Positions 22,679 to 30,573 of a stretch of DNA of 34,147 nucleotides are shown piece by piece (positions within the stretch are counted from its first letter, which is position 1; every line of letters begins with the position of its first letter). The stretch is taken from positions 1 to 34,147 of the forward strand of contig NZ_JAHCST010000083.1 of the NCBI RefSeq assembly GCF_018476525.1. The letters run 5' to 3'. Under the pieces are notes generated by a model that made no database searches, was not told the origin of the DNA, and worked only from the letters and a program-made list of their open reading frames with translations. This DNA comes from Acrocarpospora catenulata. Lineage in GTDB: Bacteria > Actinomycetota > Actinomycetes > Streptosporangiales > Streptosporangiaceae. The position numbers and the translations under genes were made by a program.

Positions 22679-23662
22679 TCACGCGGCGGCGGCGTCTGAC
22701 TCCATGGTCTCGACGGCCTCGACGAAGCCGCGAATATGCCCGAAGACCAGTCGGGCTTCGGGCACGATGTCGGCCAGCAGGGCGAACACGTGGGGCATTC
22801 GATTCCACTCCTCGTACCGTACGGGGACGTCGGCCTTGCGGGCCTGCTCGGCCACCCGGTAGGCCTCGGCGCGCAGGACCTCGGTGGAGCCGGTGACGAT
22901 CATGAGTGGCGGGATGCCGATGTAGTCGCCGTAGACGGGGGAGACCAGGGGGTCGGTGGAGTCGAGACCGGCGGTCCACTGGCGGGCCAGCCAGTCGACC
23001 CGGCTGGCGGGGAGCATGGGGTCGGCCCAGCGGTTGGCGCTGCGGGGAACGTCGCTGAGGTCGGTCCACGGGGACAGGCAGATGCCGGCGGCGGGCAGCG
23101 GGAGACCGGCGTCCCGGAGGGAGAGCAGGGTGGCGAGGGTGAGGTGGCCGCCGGCGGAGTCACCGGCCAGGATGATGCCCTCCGGCTCGTGGCCACGCTC
23201 CAGCAGCGCCCGGTAGGCGGCGAGCGAGTCGGCCAGCGAGTCGGCCAGGGTGTTGACGGGTCCCTGGCGGTAGTCGAGGGCCAGCACCGGACGGCGGGTC
23301 ACCATGGACAGTCGCCAGGTGATCGGCCGGTGGGTCACCGGGGAGCCGATGAAGTAGCCACCACCGTGCAGGTAAAGCACGACTTTGCCCTCGTCCAACT
23401 CCTCCCCGCCACGCACCCACTCGCCGGGGCAACCCCCCAGGTCATCAGGGGTGATGGTGGTGCCGGTCGGCATCATGCCCGGCAACAGGCCCGGGACCCG
23501 GCCGCCGAAGGCGATCAGGCGCTGGGCCACCACCAGGCTCATGCTGTGGCGCAACAAGACCGAGGAAATAGGCTTCATCGTGCCGCGCAACAGCCCGTTA
23601 CACGCGGCGGCCTGCCAGCTGACGGGGTACGTGGGGCGTACGTCAACGTTGATGTCGTCCAT
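22679..23662 (-). CDS. HSL-family alpha/beta hydrolase (esterase/lipase)
   Basis: The 327-residue protein has the hormone-sensitive-lipase marks: HGGGYFIGS oxyanion motif, nucleophile GDSAGGHL, and the C-terminal His in MPHVFAL. Between them are LALDYRQGP and a likely catalytic Asp in the region after IVTGSTEVLRAEA. It should hydrolyse short acyl esters; the natural substrate is unknown. ATG 23662 is supported by GGGAGG five bases upstream. The open frame to 23692 is not needed. It is divergent from the DUF3052-like gene. Confidence 0.88.
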   Translation of the reverse strand: MDDINVDVRPTYPVSWQAAACNGLLRGTMKPISSVLLRHSMSLVVAQRLIAFGGRVPGLLPGMMPTGTTITPDDLGGCPGEWVRGGEELDEGKVVLYLHGGGYFIGSPVTHRPITWRLSMVTRRPVLALDYRQGPVNTLADSLADSLAAYRALLERGHEPEGIILAGDSAGGHLTLATLLSLRDAGLPLPAAGICLSPWTDLSDVPRSANRWADPMLPASRVDWLARQWTAGLDSTDPLVSPVYGDYIGIPPLMIVTGSTEVLRAEAYRVAEQARKADVPVRYEEWNRMPHVFALLADIVPEARLVFGHIRGFVEAVETMESDAAAA

Positions 23663-23767
23663 GCAGACCTCCCTAATAGGACATTTCCCCACAAACAGTC
23701 ATATCTACCGTGGGGTAGGTAACCCATGGCTTACAGCCGTGTTACAAATCGGAAATAGGAGCGTGAC
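23663..23767. promoter_or_regulatory. Divergent promoter region, hydrolase / DUF3052-like gene
   Basis: This 105-bp gap is locally AT-rich. CTACC and GGTAG form a 5-bp inverted repeat around GTGG near 23706-23719, next to GGGTAGGTAACCC. The plus-gene ribosome site AGGAG is at 23757-23761. Promoter positions are not clear. Confidence 0.35.
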
Positions 23768-24163
23768 TTGGCCGGTTACTCGGGCACCCCGCTGCCGCGG
23801 AAGCTGGGCATCAAGCCCGGCCACCGGGTGCTGCTGCTCGGCGCCCCCGCGACCCTCGCCGACCAGGGCGTCGACGGCGACCACGCCGACGACGGCGCTC
23901 CCGAGCCGTACGACGTGATCCTGCTCTTCTGCCCCGATCTGGCCGTGCTGCACGAGGGCTTCCCCGGCGCGGCGGCCAGGCTGGCCAGGAACGGCGGCCT
24001 CTGGGTCTGCTGGCCGAAGAAGTCCAGCGGCGTCCCCACCGACCTCACCGAGAACCCGGTCCGCGACTACGGACTGGCCAGGAGACTCGTCGACAACAAG
24101 GTATGCGCTGTCGACACCACCTGGTCCGGGCTGCGCTTCGTCTACCGGCTGGCCGACCGCTAG
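23768..24163 (+). CDS. DUF3052-like small protein
   Basis: The 131-residue product uses a TTG start at 23768, supported by AGGAG six bases upstream and by the conserved opening MAGYSGTPLPRKLGIKPG. It has a Rossmann-like layout: VLLLGAP near residue 22, DVILLFCPDL in the middle, then GGLWVCWPKKSSGVPTDLTE and LVDNKVCAVDTTWSGLRFVY. These last blocks are typical of proteins annotated DUF3052. No enzymatic motif is evident and the function is unknown. Without recognising the TTG start it would be truncated or missed. Confidence 0.75.
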   Translation: MAGYSGTPLPRKLGIKPGHRVLLLGAPATLADQGVDGDHADDGAPEPYDVILLFCPDLAVLHEGFPGAAARLARNGGLWVCWPKKSSGVPTDLTENPVRDYGLARRLVDNKVCAVDTTWSGLRFVYRLADR

Positions 24164-24226
24164 CACACGCGCCCGCGCCTGGCACGCCGTAGCTTCGAAG
24201 CGAAGTCACGGTAAAGGAGTTCTCCG

Positions 24227-24865
24227 ATGGGTCGTGGGCATCCTCGGTACGCCCGGTATTACGCGCGGGTCAGCCCGGCGCTGGAACGCAGCCTGGCCCC
24301 GCACCGCCGGGCCCTGCTGGCGGGGCTGTCCGGGCGGGTGGTGGAGGTGGGCGCGGGTAACGGGCTCAACTTCCCGCACTACCCGCCGGCGGTCACGGAG
24401 GTCCTGGCCGTCGAGCCAGAGCCCCTGCTGCGTTCCCTGGCGGAGGCGAGCGCCGCCCGGGCGGCTGTCTCGATCAAGGTCGTGGACGGCGTGGCCGAGG
24501 ACCTGCCCGCCGGGGACGCCTCGTTCGACGCCGCGGTCACCTGCCTGGTGCTGTGCACGGTCACCGACCAGGCCGGGGCGCTCGCCGAGCTCCGCCGGGT
24601 CCTGCGTCCGGGGGGTGAACTGCGGTTCCTTGAACACGTACGGGCCGAGAGCGCGGGCCGGCGGCGGGTTCAGCGGGTGCTGGACGCCACGGTGTTCCCG
24701 CTGCTCGTCGGCGGGTGCCACTGCGGCAGGGACACCGCCGCGGCCATCGAGGCCGCCGGGTTCACGATCGGCAGGGTCAAGCGGCTGGGCACGGCGGACA
24801 CCGGGATCCCCTTTCCCTCGGCGCCCCAGCTGCTGGGCGCCGCCACGTCAGGGTCCGCTCAGTAG
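24227..24865 (+). CDS. Class I SAM-dependent methyltransferase
   Basis: The 212-residue protein has the UbiE/METTL-like methyltransferase order: YARYYARVSPALERSL, motif I VVEVGAGNGLNF near residue 38, acidic strand end VEPEP, VVDGVAEDLPAGDASFDAAV, and LRRVLRPGGELRFLEHV. AAGGAG lies eight bases before the ATG. It may methylate a small molecule or lipid; the substrate is not evident. The upstream 63 bases hold a 10-bp palindrome GCTTCGAAGC. The stop overlaps the convergent membrane gene by seven bases. Confidence 0.87.
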   Translation: MGRGHPRYARYYARVSPALERSLAPHRRALLAGLSGRVVEVGAGNGLNFPHYPPAVTEVLAVEPEPLLRSLAEASAARAAVSIKVVDGVAEDLPAGDASFDAAVTCLVLCTVTDQAGALAELRRVLRPGGELRFLEHVRAESAGRRRVQRVLDATVFPLLVGGCHCGRDTAAAIEAAGFTIGRVKRLGTADTGIPFPSAPQLLGAATSGSAQ

Positions 24866-25335
24866 TACTCCGGCTGGGTCTCCTCATACTCGTCGTCCTC
24901 GTCGCGGGCCGGGCCCGACCAACGAGACGGCATGAGCACGGGGACGAACAGGGCGATGCCCAGCAGGCCGTAGACGCCGTTGCCGAGCAGGGTGAGCATG
25001 CCCTGGCCCGCCTCGGCGATCTCCTTCTGGACCGAGGCGCCGGCGGGGGCCAGTTCGGCGGCGCGGCTGACGTCCAGCGCGTACACCACCGTCCAGGCCA
25101 GCAGGACCATGGACGGGATGAAGGTGGCGACCGGGGAGATCCGGCCGGAGAGCACCAGGCCGACCAGCAGGCCGAGCACGAGCATGATGCCGAGGGCGAT
25201 CAGCATCCGGGTGTCCCGGCTCGGGTCGATGTTCTCGGTCATGCCCCGGTTGGACTCCCGGGTGGCCCAGCCACCCCCGAACAGCAGGGCAGCGGCGACG
25301 ATGACGCCCACCAGCAGCCCGAAGATGTGCCGCAT
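24859..25335 (-). CDS. Small membrane protein, unknown function
   Basis: From ATG 25335 (GAGGTGG upstream) the product has 158 residues and four predicted helices: IFGLLVGVIVAAALLFGGGW, MLIALGIMLVLGLLVGLVLS, VATFIPSMVLLAWTVVYALD and VYGLLGIALFVPVLM. It ends with a short acidic, tyrosine-rich tail (DEDDEYEETQPEYY) on the cytoplasmic side. I do not recognise a family with known function. The open frame continues far upstream on this strand, but that part is antisense to the next gene. Confidence 0.7.
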   Translation of the reverse strand: MRHIFGLLVGVIVAAALLFGGGWATRESNRGMTENIDPSRDTRMLIALGIMLVLGLLVGLVLSGRISPVATFIPSMVLLAWTVVYALDVSRAAELAPAGASVQKEIAEAGQGMLTLLGNGVYGLLGIALFVPVLMPSRWSGPARDEDDEYEETQPEYY

Positions 25336-25482
25336 GTCCACCACCTCGTCCGGGAACGCCCGGAGGAGCGTTCGCGTCGGCCACATTAGCGACAAACCTT
25401 CTGAAAAGGCACGCGCCTTGACGAGAAAGATCTTTTCCCTGCTCTCCAACACCGTGCCCGGTGCGTGAGAAGATGACCAACC

Positions 25483-26085
25483 GTGTCCCCCCATCCGCAC
25501 GACAGGCCCGACGAGCCGGCCGATCTGCCGTTCCGTCTGGTGAGATCTGCGGCTTTCGCCACGGTTTGCGTGCTGCTCGCGGCGCTGGGGCACCGGCTGG
25601 CCGGTGGGGACGGGCCCACCACCTGGGGGCTGACCGTCGCCGGACTGGCCGTCTTCGGCTCCGCCGCCGCGCTGGCCGGGCGGGAGCGCTCCCCCGCGCT
25701 GATCGCGGGGCTGCTGCTGGCGGCCCAGGCCGGGCTGCACGAACTTTTCAACCACGGCGCGACCGTCAAGGCCGTGCTCGGCATCGGGCTCACCGCCTCC
25801 GGTGGGCATCACGGGCAGGGCCTGGGGATCACGATCGGCATGCTGCTCGCGCACCTCACCGCGAGCCTGGTCACCGCCTGGTGGCTGGCCCGGGGAGAGA
25901 ACGCGCTCTGGGCGCTGCTGCGCCGGGTGGGCGCCGCCGCCCGCGGTCTCGTCCGGCTGCTGGACGCGACCGCCCCGCTGGTCCTGGCGCCGGTCGTTCC
26001 GGTACGCGCCGAGCAGGCACCGCGTCCGCGACGCGGCCAACTCCGGCACACGCTGGTCAGACGGGGTCCTCCACTACCCGCCTGA
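25483..26085 (+). CDS. Histidine-containing membrane protein upstream of YcnI
   Basis: The 200-residue protein has about four helices: FATVCVLLAALGHRLAG, GLTVAGLAVFGSAAALAG, ALIAGLLLAAQAGLHELF and GITIGMLLAHLTASLVTAWW. Histidines sit in or near the helices (GHRL, HELFNHG, GGHHGQG, LLAHLTAS), which would suit metal binding. It precedes the YcnI gene, so a copper-related role is plausible but unproven. GTG 25483 has no good ribosome site; GAAGAT eight bases upstream could be the -10 of a leaderless transcript. Confidence 0.65.
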   Translation: MSPHPHDRPDEPADLPFRLVRSAAFATVCVLLAALGHRLAGGDGPTTWGLTVAGLAVFGSAAALAGRERSPALIAGLLLAAQAGLHELFNHGATVKAVLGIGLTASGGHHGQGLGITIGMLLAHLTASLVTAWWLARGENALWALLRRVGAAARGLVRLLDATAPLVLAPVVPVRAEQAPRPRRGQLRHTLVRRGPPLPA

Positions 26086-26094
26086 ACCACACCG

Positions 26095-26111
26095 TCGGGA
26101 CCAGGTCCCGA
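26095..26111. promoter_or_regulatory. 17-bp perfect palindrome
   Basis: TCGGGACC-A-GGTCCCGA is an 8+8 inverted repeat with a single central base. A one-base loop is too tight for a terminator hairpin, so a protein-binding site upstream of the YcnI gene is more likely. Confidence 0.5.
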
Positions 26112-26123
26112 AATTTCCCTGCT

Positions 26124-26211
26124 CAATGAGAAACCCGTCCCATAGACAGCCACATGGCCTCCGACCAGGCCACTCACTGTTGCGGCTGTCTTGATCACGA
26201 CTTTCTCATTG
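26124..26211 (+). promoter_or_regulatory. Three-tier nested inverted repeat upstream of YcnI (candidate RNA element)
   Basis: Three perfect stems nest in order. Stem 1 is CAATGAGAAA (26124-26133) with TTTCTCATTG (26202-26211). Stem 2 is AGACAGCC (26144-26151) with GGCTGTCT (26184-26191). Stem 3 is TGGCCT (26155-26160) with AGGCCA (26167-26172). The 88-nt element ends 59 bases before the YcnI ATG. It could fold as a long jointed hairpin in the mRNA leader, or end the upstream transcript. It matches no riboswitch class I recognise. Confidence 0.6.
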
Positions 26212-26269
26212 AAAGCGGGCCGTGTCGGTCCGCCAGCCCCCCATGTTCTTTTCATTCAGTGGAGTACGC

Positions 26270-27010
26270 ATGTCCATCCTTCGTCGCGCCCTGGCCGTCA
26301 CCGCCGGGGTCACCGCGCTCACCCTCGGCCTGGCCTTGCCCGCCCTCGCGCACGTCACCGTCAACCCCAAGACCGCGGAGAAGGGCGGCTTCACCAAGGT
26401 CGCCTTCCGGGTGCCCAACGAGCGCGACGACGCCTCGACCACCAAGGTCGAGGTCGAGCTGCCGACCGACCACCCGCTCGCGTTCGTCTCGGTCCGCCCG
26501 GTGCCCGGCTGGGACGTCAAGGTCACCGAGGGCAAGATCGACCCGCCGGTGCAGACCAAGTACGGCGAGATCAGCGAGGCGGTCACGAAGATCATCTGGT
26601 CCGGCGGCAAGGTGGAGCCCGGCCAGTTCCAGGAGTTCGAGGTCTCCATGGGCTTCATGCCCGACAACGTGGACCAACTGGTCTTCCCGGCCACCCAGAC
26701 CTACTCCAGCGGCGAGGTGGTCAAGTGGGCCGACGAGCCGAAGGCGGACGGCAGCGAGGCCGAGCACCCCGCCCCCACGCTGAAGCTGGTCGCCCCGACC
26801 GGTGACGACACCCACGGCGCCGCCGCTCCCTCCCCCGCCGCCGAGCACTCGGCGGCGCCGAGCGTGGTCCCGGTCGCCGACACCAGCACGGCGGCGCCCG
26901 CCGCCGCCTCGGACGGCACCGCCCGCCTGATCGGCGGCATCGGCATCGCGGTCGGCATCGCCGGGGTCGCGGTGGCGGTCCTCGCGCTGCGCCGCCGCCC
27001 GGCCGCCTGA
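26270..27010 (+). CDS. YcnI-family (DUF1775) copper-domain protein
   Basis: From ATG 26270 (GGAG five bases upstream) the product has 246 residues. A signal peptide (TALTLGLALPALA) should be cut just before His28, giving a mature N-terminus of HVTVNP. In YcnI proteins that N-terminal histidine binds copper together with a Glu and a Trp; a Trp is present in KIIWSGGKVEPGQF. After the DUF1775 domain (about 28-170) comes an Ala/Pro/Ser-rich linker with histidines (DDTHGAA, EHSAAP), and then a C-terminal membrane anchor (GGIGIAVGIAGVAVAVLALR) with a basic end. It should sit on the outer face of the membrane. The frame is open from 26222, but the signal peptide favours 26270. Confidence 0.9.
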   Translation: MSILRRALAVTAGVTALTLGLALPALAHVTVNPKTAEKGGFTKVAFRVPNERDDASTTKVEVELPTDHPLAFVSVRPVPGWDVKVTEGKIDPPVQTKYGEISEAVTKIIWSGGKVEPGQFQEFEVSMGFMPDNVDQLVFPATQTYSSGEVVKWADEPKADGSEAEHPAPTLKLVAPTGDDTHGAAAPSPAAEHSAAPSVVPVADTSTAAPAAASDGTARLIGGIGIAVGIAGVAVAVLALRRRPAA

Positions 27011-27022
27011 GTGTGACGCCCC

Positions 27023-27054
27023 GGGCCGTGGCCGCCCCCATGCGGCCACGGTCC
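27023..27054. terminator. Bidirectional terminator hairpin
   Basis: CCGTGGCCGC (27026-27035) and GCGGCCACGG (27042-27051) form a perfect 10-bp stem with a 6-nt loop, extended by one G-T and two G-C pairs. It fills the 45-bp gap between the convergent YcnI and ABC permease genes and suits both. Confidence 0.85.
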
Positions 27055-27055
27055 G

Positions 27056-27877
27056 TCAGGCGGTGACGTCCTTGCCGGTGAACCTGGCCCAGGCGATCGA
27101 GCCGAAAATCACCACGTACGCCAGGTAGGCCAGCAGTCCCTCCCCCATCCGGTCGAAGCCGATCGGATCGCGGAGCGCGCCGTCGGCGACGTTCCACCAG
27201 GAGGTGAGCAGGTACGGCTTGATGGCGGACAACGCCGGAATGGCCTGGAGCACCTGGGCCACCACCAGCAGCACCACGGTGGCGGCGATCGCCCCGATGG
27301 GCGCCTCGGTGAGCGTGGAGACGGCCAGCGCGAGAGCTCCCAGCGCGGCCATCCCCGCGGCGGTGTAGAGCGCGACAAGCCCGATCCGCAGCAGCCCGTC
27401 GGCCAACGGGACCGTGGTGCCCGACAGCAGCGTCACCGGCCCGACCGGGAAGAGCGCGAACCCGGCGGCCAGCCCCGCCACCGCCACCACCAAGCAGGCC
27501 GTAAACGCAAATATCACGATATTTCCGTACTTGACGGCGAGCAGGTGGGTACGGCCCGCCGGGGCGGTGAGCAGGTACCGCAGGGTGCCCAGGTTCGCCT
27601 CCCCCGCGATCGCGTCCCCCGCCACCACGGCCACCGCCAGCGGCAGGATCAGCGGCACCATCACGAAGAACGCCGCGAAGGTGAGCACCACCCCGTTCCC
27701 CGCCACCTGCGACAGGAACGCCTGCGGCCCCTCCGCTCCGTCGCCGGCGATCCGCAGCCCGACCCCGACCAGCACCGGGACCACGGCCAGCACCCCGAGC
27801 AGCGCCAGGTTCCTAGGCCGCCGGAAGGTCAGCCCCACCTCCGAGCGGAGCAGCCGGAGCGGATCACGCCTCGACAT
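27056..27877 (-). CDS. ABC-2 type transporter permease
   Basis: The 273-residue protein has six predicted membrane helices, among them LALLGVLAVVPVLVGVG, LILPLAVAVVAGDAIAG, IVIFAFTACLVVAVAGLAAG and IAATVVLLVVAQVLQAI. The segment GEANLGTLRYLLTAPAGRTHLLAVKY is typical of ABC-2 permeases of the BcrB/NatB kind. It should form an exporter with the ATPase encoded just upstream, whose stop it overlaps by 14 bases. GAGGGG precedes the ATG. The cargo is unknown. Confidence 0.88.
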   Translation of the reverse strand: MSRRDPLRLLRSEVGLTFRRPRNLALLGVLAVVPVLVGVGLRIAGDGAEGPQAFLSQVAGNGVVLTFAAFFVMVPLILPLAVAVVAGDAIAGEANLGTLRYLLTAPAGRTHLLAVKYGNIVIFAFTACLVVAVAGLAAGFALFPVGPVTLLSGTTVPLADGLLRIGLVALYTAAGMAALGALALAVSTLTEAPIGAIAATVVLLVVAQVLQAIPALSAIKPYLLTSWWNVADGALRDPIGFDRMGEGLLAYLAYVVIFGSIAWARFTGKDVTA

Positions 27878-28838
27878 CGAACCCCTCCCCCGTCAATCCC
27901 ACGAACACCTCTTCCAGGCTCGGCCGCAGCACCTGGAACCCCCGCACCGCGACCCCGTCTCCGACCAGCGCGGCCACCACCCGCTCCGGCGCCACCCCGC
28001 CCAGGTCGGCGAAGACCTCCCCCGCCCCGCCACTCGGTTCGCCCAGCCCCAGCCGGGTCAGCACGGCGACCGTCTCCGTCACGTCAGGCGTCTCCACCCG
28101 GACCCGGGGCACCGCCTCGGCGCGCAGCTCGCCCAGCGTGCCCTGGGCGACCAGCCGCCCGGCCCGCATCACCCCGGCGTGCGTGCACATCTGCTCCACC
28201 TCGGCGAGCAGGTGCGAGGAGACGAACACGGTGGTGCCGCCCGCCGCGATCTCCTTGATCAGCGTACGGACCTCCCTGGTGCCCTGGGGGTCGAGCCCGT
28301 TGGTGGGCTCGTCCAGCACCAGCAGCTCGCGCGGCCCGAGCAGGGTGGCCGCGATGGCCAGCCGCTGCCGCATGCCCAGCGAATAGGCCCGGTAGCGCTT
28401 GCGGGCCGCCGCCGCCAGCCCGACCCGGTCCAGCGCCTCGGCCACCCTGCCCTCGGCGGTCCCGGCCCGCGCCCCGGGGTCGGCCGCGTCGAACCGGCGC
28501 AGGTTGGCCGCCCCCGACAGGTACGGGTAGAAGGCCGGGCCCTCCACCAGCGCGCCCACCCGGGGCAGCGCCTCGGCGGGCGAGCCGGCCCCCAGCAGCG
28601 TGCTGGTCCCGGCGGTGGGGGTGATCAGGCCGAGCAGCATGCGGATGGTGGTGGTCTTCCCCGAGCCGTTGGGCCCGAGGAATCCGAAGATCGCTCCCCG
28701 GGGCACGGTGAGGTCGAGGCCGTCCACGGCGAGCTGCCCGCCGCGGAAGCGTTTGGTGAGGCCCCGGGTGAGGATGGCGGCCCCCTCGGCGGGGGACGCC
28801 GTGCGCGCGTCCCCCGCCGAGGTCGTGGTGATCGTCAC
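27864..28838 (-). CDS. ABC transporter ATP-binding protein
   Basis: The 324-residue protein starts at GTG 28838, overlapping the upstream stop by GTGA. It has Walker A GPNGSGKTTT, the signature YSLGMRQRLAIAATLL, Walker B LLVLDEPTNGLDPQG, and the switch histidine in VFVSSHLLAEVEQM. A C-terminal accessory domain ends in LRPSLEEVFVGLTGEG. The YSLGM form of the signature and this tail are usual for BcrA/CcmA-type exporters. It energises the adjacent permease. The longer open frame to 29519 is antisense overlap inside the next gene and is not used. Confidence 0.92.
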   Translation of the reverse strand: MTITTTSAGDARTASPAEGAAILTRGLTKRFRGGQLAVDGLDLTVPRGAIFGFLGPNGSGKTTTIRMLLGLITPTAGTSTLLGAGSPAEALPRVGALVEGPAFYPYLSGAANLRRFDAADPGARAGTAEGRVAEALDRVGLAAAARKRYRAYSLGMRQRLAIAATLLGPRELLVLDEPTNGLDPQGTREVRTLIKEIAAGGTTVFVSSHLLAEVEQMCTHAGVMRAGRLVAQGTLGELRAEAVPRVRVETPDVTETVAVLTRLGLGEPSGGAGEVFADLGGVAPERVVAALVGDGVAVRGFQVLRPSLEEVFVGLTGEGFDVEA

Positions 28839-29908
28839 CGGGTGCCCGCCGCCTGGTAGAGCGCCTCCGGCGTGACCGCCCCCGCCAGGACGCGGCCGTC
28901 GTCGGTGAGCAGCACCGACACCACCTTGGTCCGGATCAGCCGCCCGCTGCCCCAGTCCCCGCTGACCGGGGTGGCCGAGCTCAGCACGGTCGTGGCGGCC
29001 TCGGGCAGCTGGGCGGCGTCGAAGGGCGCCACCACCACCGCCGACCAGCCGGAGCCGACGACCTTGACCTCCTCGTCCTTCGCGGCGGCGGCGACGCGCT
29101 CCCTGGGGAGGGCGGGGATCTCGCCGTCCTTCACCGTGGCGCCAGGGGGCGGGGTGAAGTCGAAGTTCTCCGGGGCCGGGCGGGAGAAGGTGACCGAGTC
29201 GAAGCCGACCTCGAAGGCGGGTTCTGCCGCGCCCTTGGCGTACAGCTGGACGCGGAGCGGGATCAGGGTCTCGCCGTCCACGGCCAGCCGGACGTCCCTG
29301 ATCAGGGAGGTGGCCGCCTTCGGGGTGAGCACCAGCTCGTAGGCGGCCCGGCCGGCCACGGTGGCGTCGTTGCCCACGGTGACGCCGGTGGAGTCGCCGG
29401 CCGCGGCCAGCGCCCGTTCGGCCGCGTCCTGCGGGGTGATCACGGTCGGCAGCGGGGTGGGCGCCGGTTCGGCCGGCGTGCGGAACCGTACGGCGGTGTT
29501 GGCCGCGCTGTCCCACCACCAGGTCTGCTCACCGTTGACGATGAGGTCGTGCTCGCTCATCGGGCCGGGCAGCGCGAGCCTGAGCCGGTCCTCGGCGCCG
29601 TACCAGATCTTGACCTGGTGCGAACCGGCGAGCAGGGACAGCGGCGAGGCGGTGCTCTCCCCGGCCAGGGCCGACAGGCCCGGCACGCCGAGCGAGGCGG
29701 TCTCGATGATGGTGCCGGACATCGGCGGCAGCGTGCCGGAACCCCACCGGGCGGTCACGTCGGCCAGCAGCTGCTCGGCCGTGCGCTCCGGCAACACCGG
29801 GTCCCCCTGCACCGCGGCGATCACCGGCCCGGAGCCGACGGCCACCGCGACCACGGCGACCGCGGCCACCGGAACCCCCCACCTCACGGCGCGTGCTCTC
29901 TTGGGCAT
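28835..29908 (-). CDS. LolA/RseB-like extracytoplasmic protein (DUF2092-like)
   Basis: From ATG 29908 (GGAG seven bases upstream) the product has 357 residues. After MPKRARAVRWG comes a membrane helix or signal (VPVAAVAVVAVAVGSGPVI). The rest folds like the LolA/RseB lipid-binding group: SGTIIETASLGVPGL, LIVNGEQTWWWDSAANTAV, GRAAYELVLTPKA, VRLAVDGETLIPLRVQLYAK. A DUF2092/MucB-like beta-shell that binds lipid or lipoprotein tails is likely. It heads an operon with the ABC ATPase and permease, so it may hand substrate to or from that transporter. It is divergent from the secreted protein and two-component genes. Confidence 0.8.
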   Translation of the reverse strand: MPKRARAVRWGVPVAAVAVVAVAVGSGPVIAAVQGDPVLPERTAEQLLADVTARWGSGTLPPMSGTIIETASLGVPGLSALAGESTASPLSLLAGSHQVKIWYGAEDRLRLALPGPMSEHDLIVNGEQTWWWDSAANTAVRFRTPAEPAPTPLPTVITPQDAAERALAAAGDSTGVTVGNDATVAGRAAYELVLTPKAATSLIRDVRLAVDGETLIPLRVQLYAKGAAEPAFEVGFDSVTFSRPAPENFDFTPPPGATVKDGEIPALPRERVAAAAKDEEVKVVGSGWSAVVVAPFDAAQLPEAATTVLSSATPVSGDWGSGRLIRTKVVSVLLTDDGRVLAGAVTPEALYQAAGTR

Positions 29909-30127
29909 CTCACTTCTCCAATCTGATGGATACCGTCCCACCTTGCGCAGTCGGACCTGTGCCACCGCTGAGAGCGCCTGAGATCGTTCTCAGCCGAACT
30001 GATCACCAACTTGGGGTCACAGTTGCTGAGCAATATCGACACGGAGAGTAATCGCTTAAATACTCTCCGCTAGCAACCCCGTTGCCTTCCGGGCTCCGGG
30101 AAGCCGATCAGAAGGAGAACGATTCAG
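29909..30127. promoter_or_regulatory. Divergent control region with two inverted repeats
   Basis: This 219-bp region separates the LolA-like operon from the secreted protein gene. GCTGAGAGCG (29967-29976) pairs with CGTTCTCAGC (29985-29994), one G-T pair. On the minus strand this gives TCTCAG twice, 10 bp apart, as in the response regulator promoter. CGGAGAGTA (30042-30050) and TACTCTCCG (30061-30069) form a perfect 9-bp hairpin with a 10-nt loop in the leader of the secreted protein gene. Confidence 0.55.
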
Positions 30128-30484
30128 GTGAAGAAGTCGACGGTCCTCGCCCTCACCGCCCTGACCGTGCTGTCCGCCGGGGCCGGTATCGCGGCGGTGG
30201 CCAACGCCCAGACCCGCGACGTCCCCGCGGTCGCGCAGGGCGCGCTGCCCCCCGGCTACCAGCTGATCAAGCTCCCCAACGCCAACGTCGGCAACTTCGA
30301 GCGCCGCACGCTCTTCTGCCCCGGCGCCAAGCGCGTCCTCGGGGGCGGCGCGGAGGCCCAGGGCCCGAACGCGGTGCTGGTCGGCTCCTTCCCCACCGAC
30401 GACGGGCGGGGCTGGATCGGCATCGGCCGCCAGATCGGCGCCAACGGCGTCGGCATCAGCGTCTTCGCGGTCTGCGCGGACTGA
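30128..30484 (+). CDS. Small secreted protein, unknown function
   Basis: The 118-residue product starts at GTG 30128 with AAGGAG ten bases upstream. A clear signal peptide (LALTALTVLSAGAGIAAV) ends ANA before QTRDVP. The mature part of about 90 residues has two cysteines (LFCPGAK and VCAD) that could form one disulfide. It is glycine-rich with GAEAQGPNAVLVGSFPTDDG and WIGIGRQIGANG, suggesting a compact beta domain. I do not recognise a characterised family. It lies between the LolA/ABC operon and the two-component genes and may be a target or signal of that system. Confidence 0.75.
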   Translation: MKKSTVLALTALTVLSAGAGIAAVANAQTRDVPAVAQGALPPGYQLIKLPNANVGNFERRTLFCPGAKRVLGGGAEAQGPNAVLVGSFPTDDGRGWIGIGRQIGANGVGISVFAVCAD

Positions 30485-30489
30485 CCTCC

Positions 30490-30529
30490 GGGCCGGCCCT
30501 CCTGGCCCCTCTGCCCGGGGGGCCGGCCC
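30490..30529 (+). terminator. Hairpin after the small secreted protein gene
   Basis: GGGCCGGCCC occurs at 30490-30499 and again at 30520-30529. Because it is self-complementary the two copies form a 10-bp stem with a 20-nt loop, starting six bases after the stop. Confidence 0.65.
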
Positions 30530-30532
30530 CGC

Positions 30533-30550
30533 TCTCAGCCAGATCTCAGC
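30533..30550. promoter_or_regulatory. Direct repeats, probable response-regulator site
   Basis: TCTCAGC occurs at 30533-30539 and 30544-30550, exactly 11 bp apart and 24 bp before the response regulator start. OmpR/PhoB-family dimers bind such tandem repeats one helical turn apart, so autoregulation is likely. The same motif lies in the divergent LolA/ABC control region. Confidence 0.6.
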
Positions 30551-30573
30551 AGGTTGCACCCAGAATGGGGGCC

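Noticed and set aside
27864-29519. Apparent fusion of LolA-like region and ABC ATPase in one frame
   Set aside because: The upstream half is an out-of-frame reading of the LolA-like gene. The ATPase has its own GTG start overlapping the previous stop.
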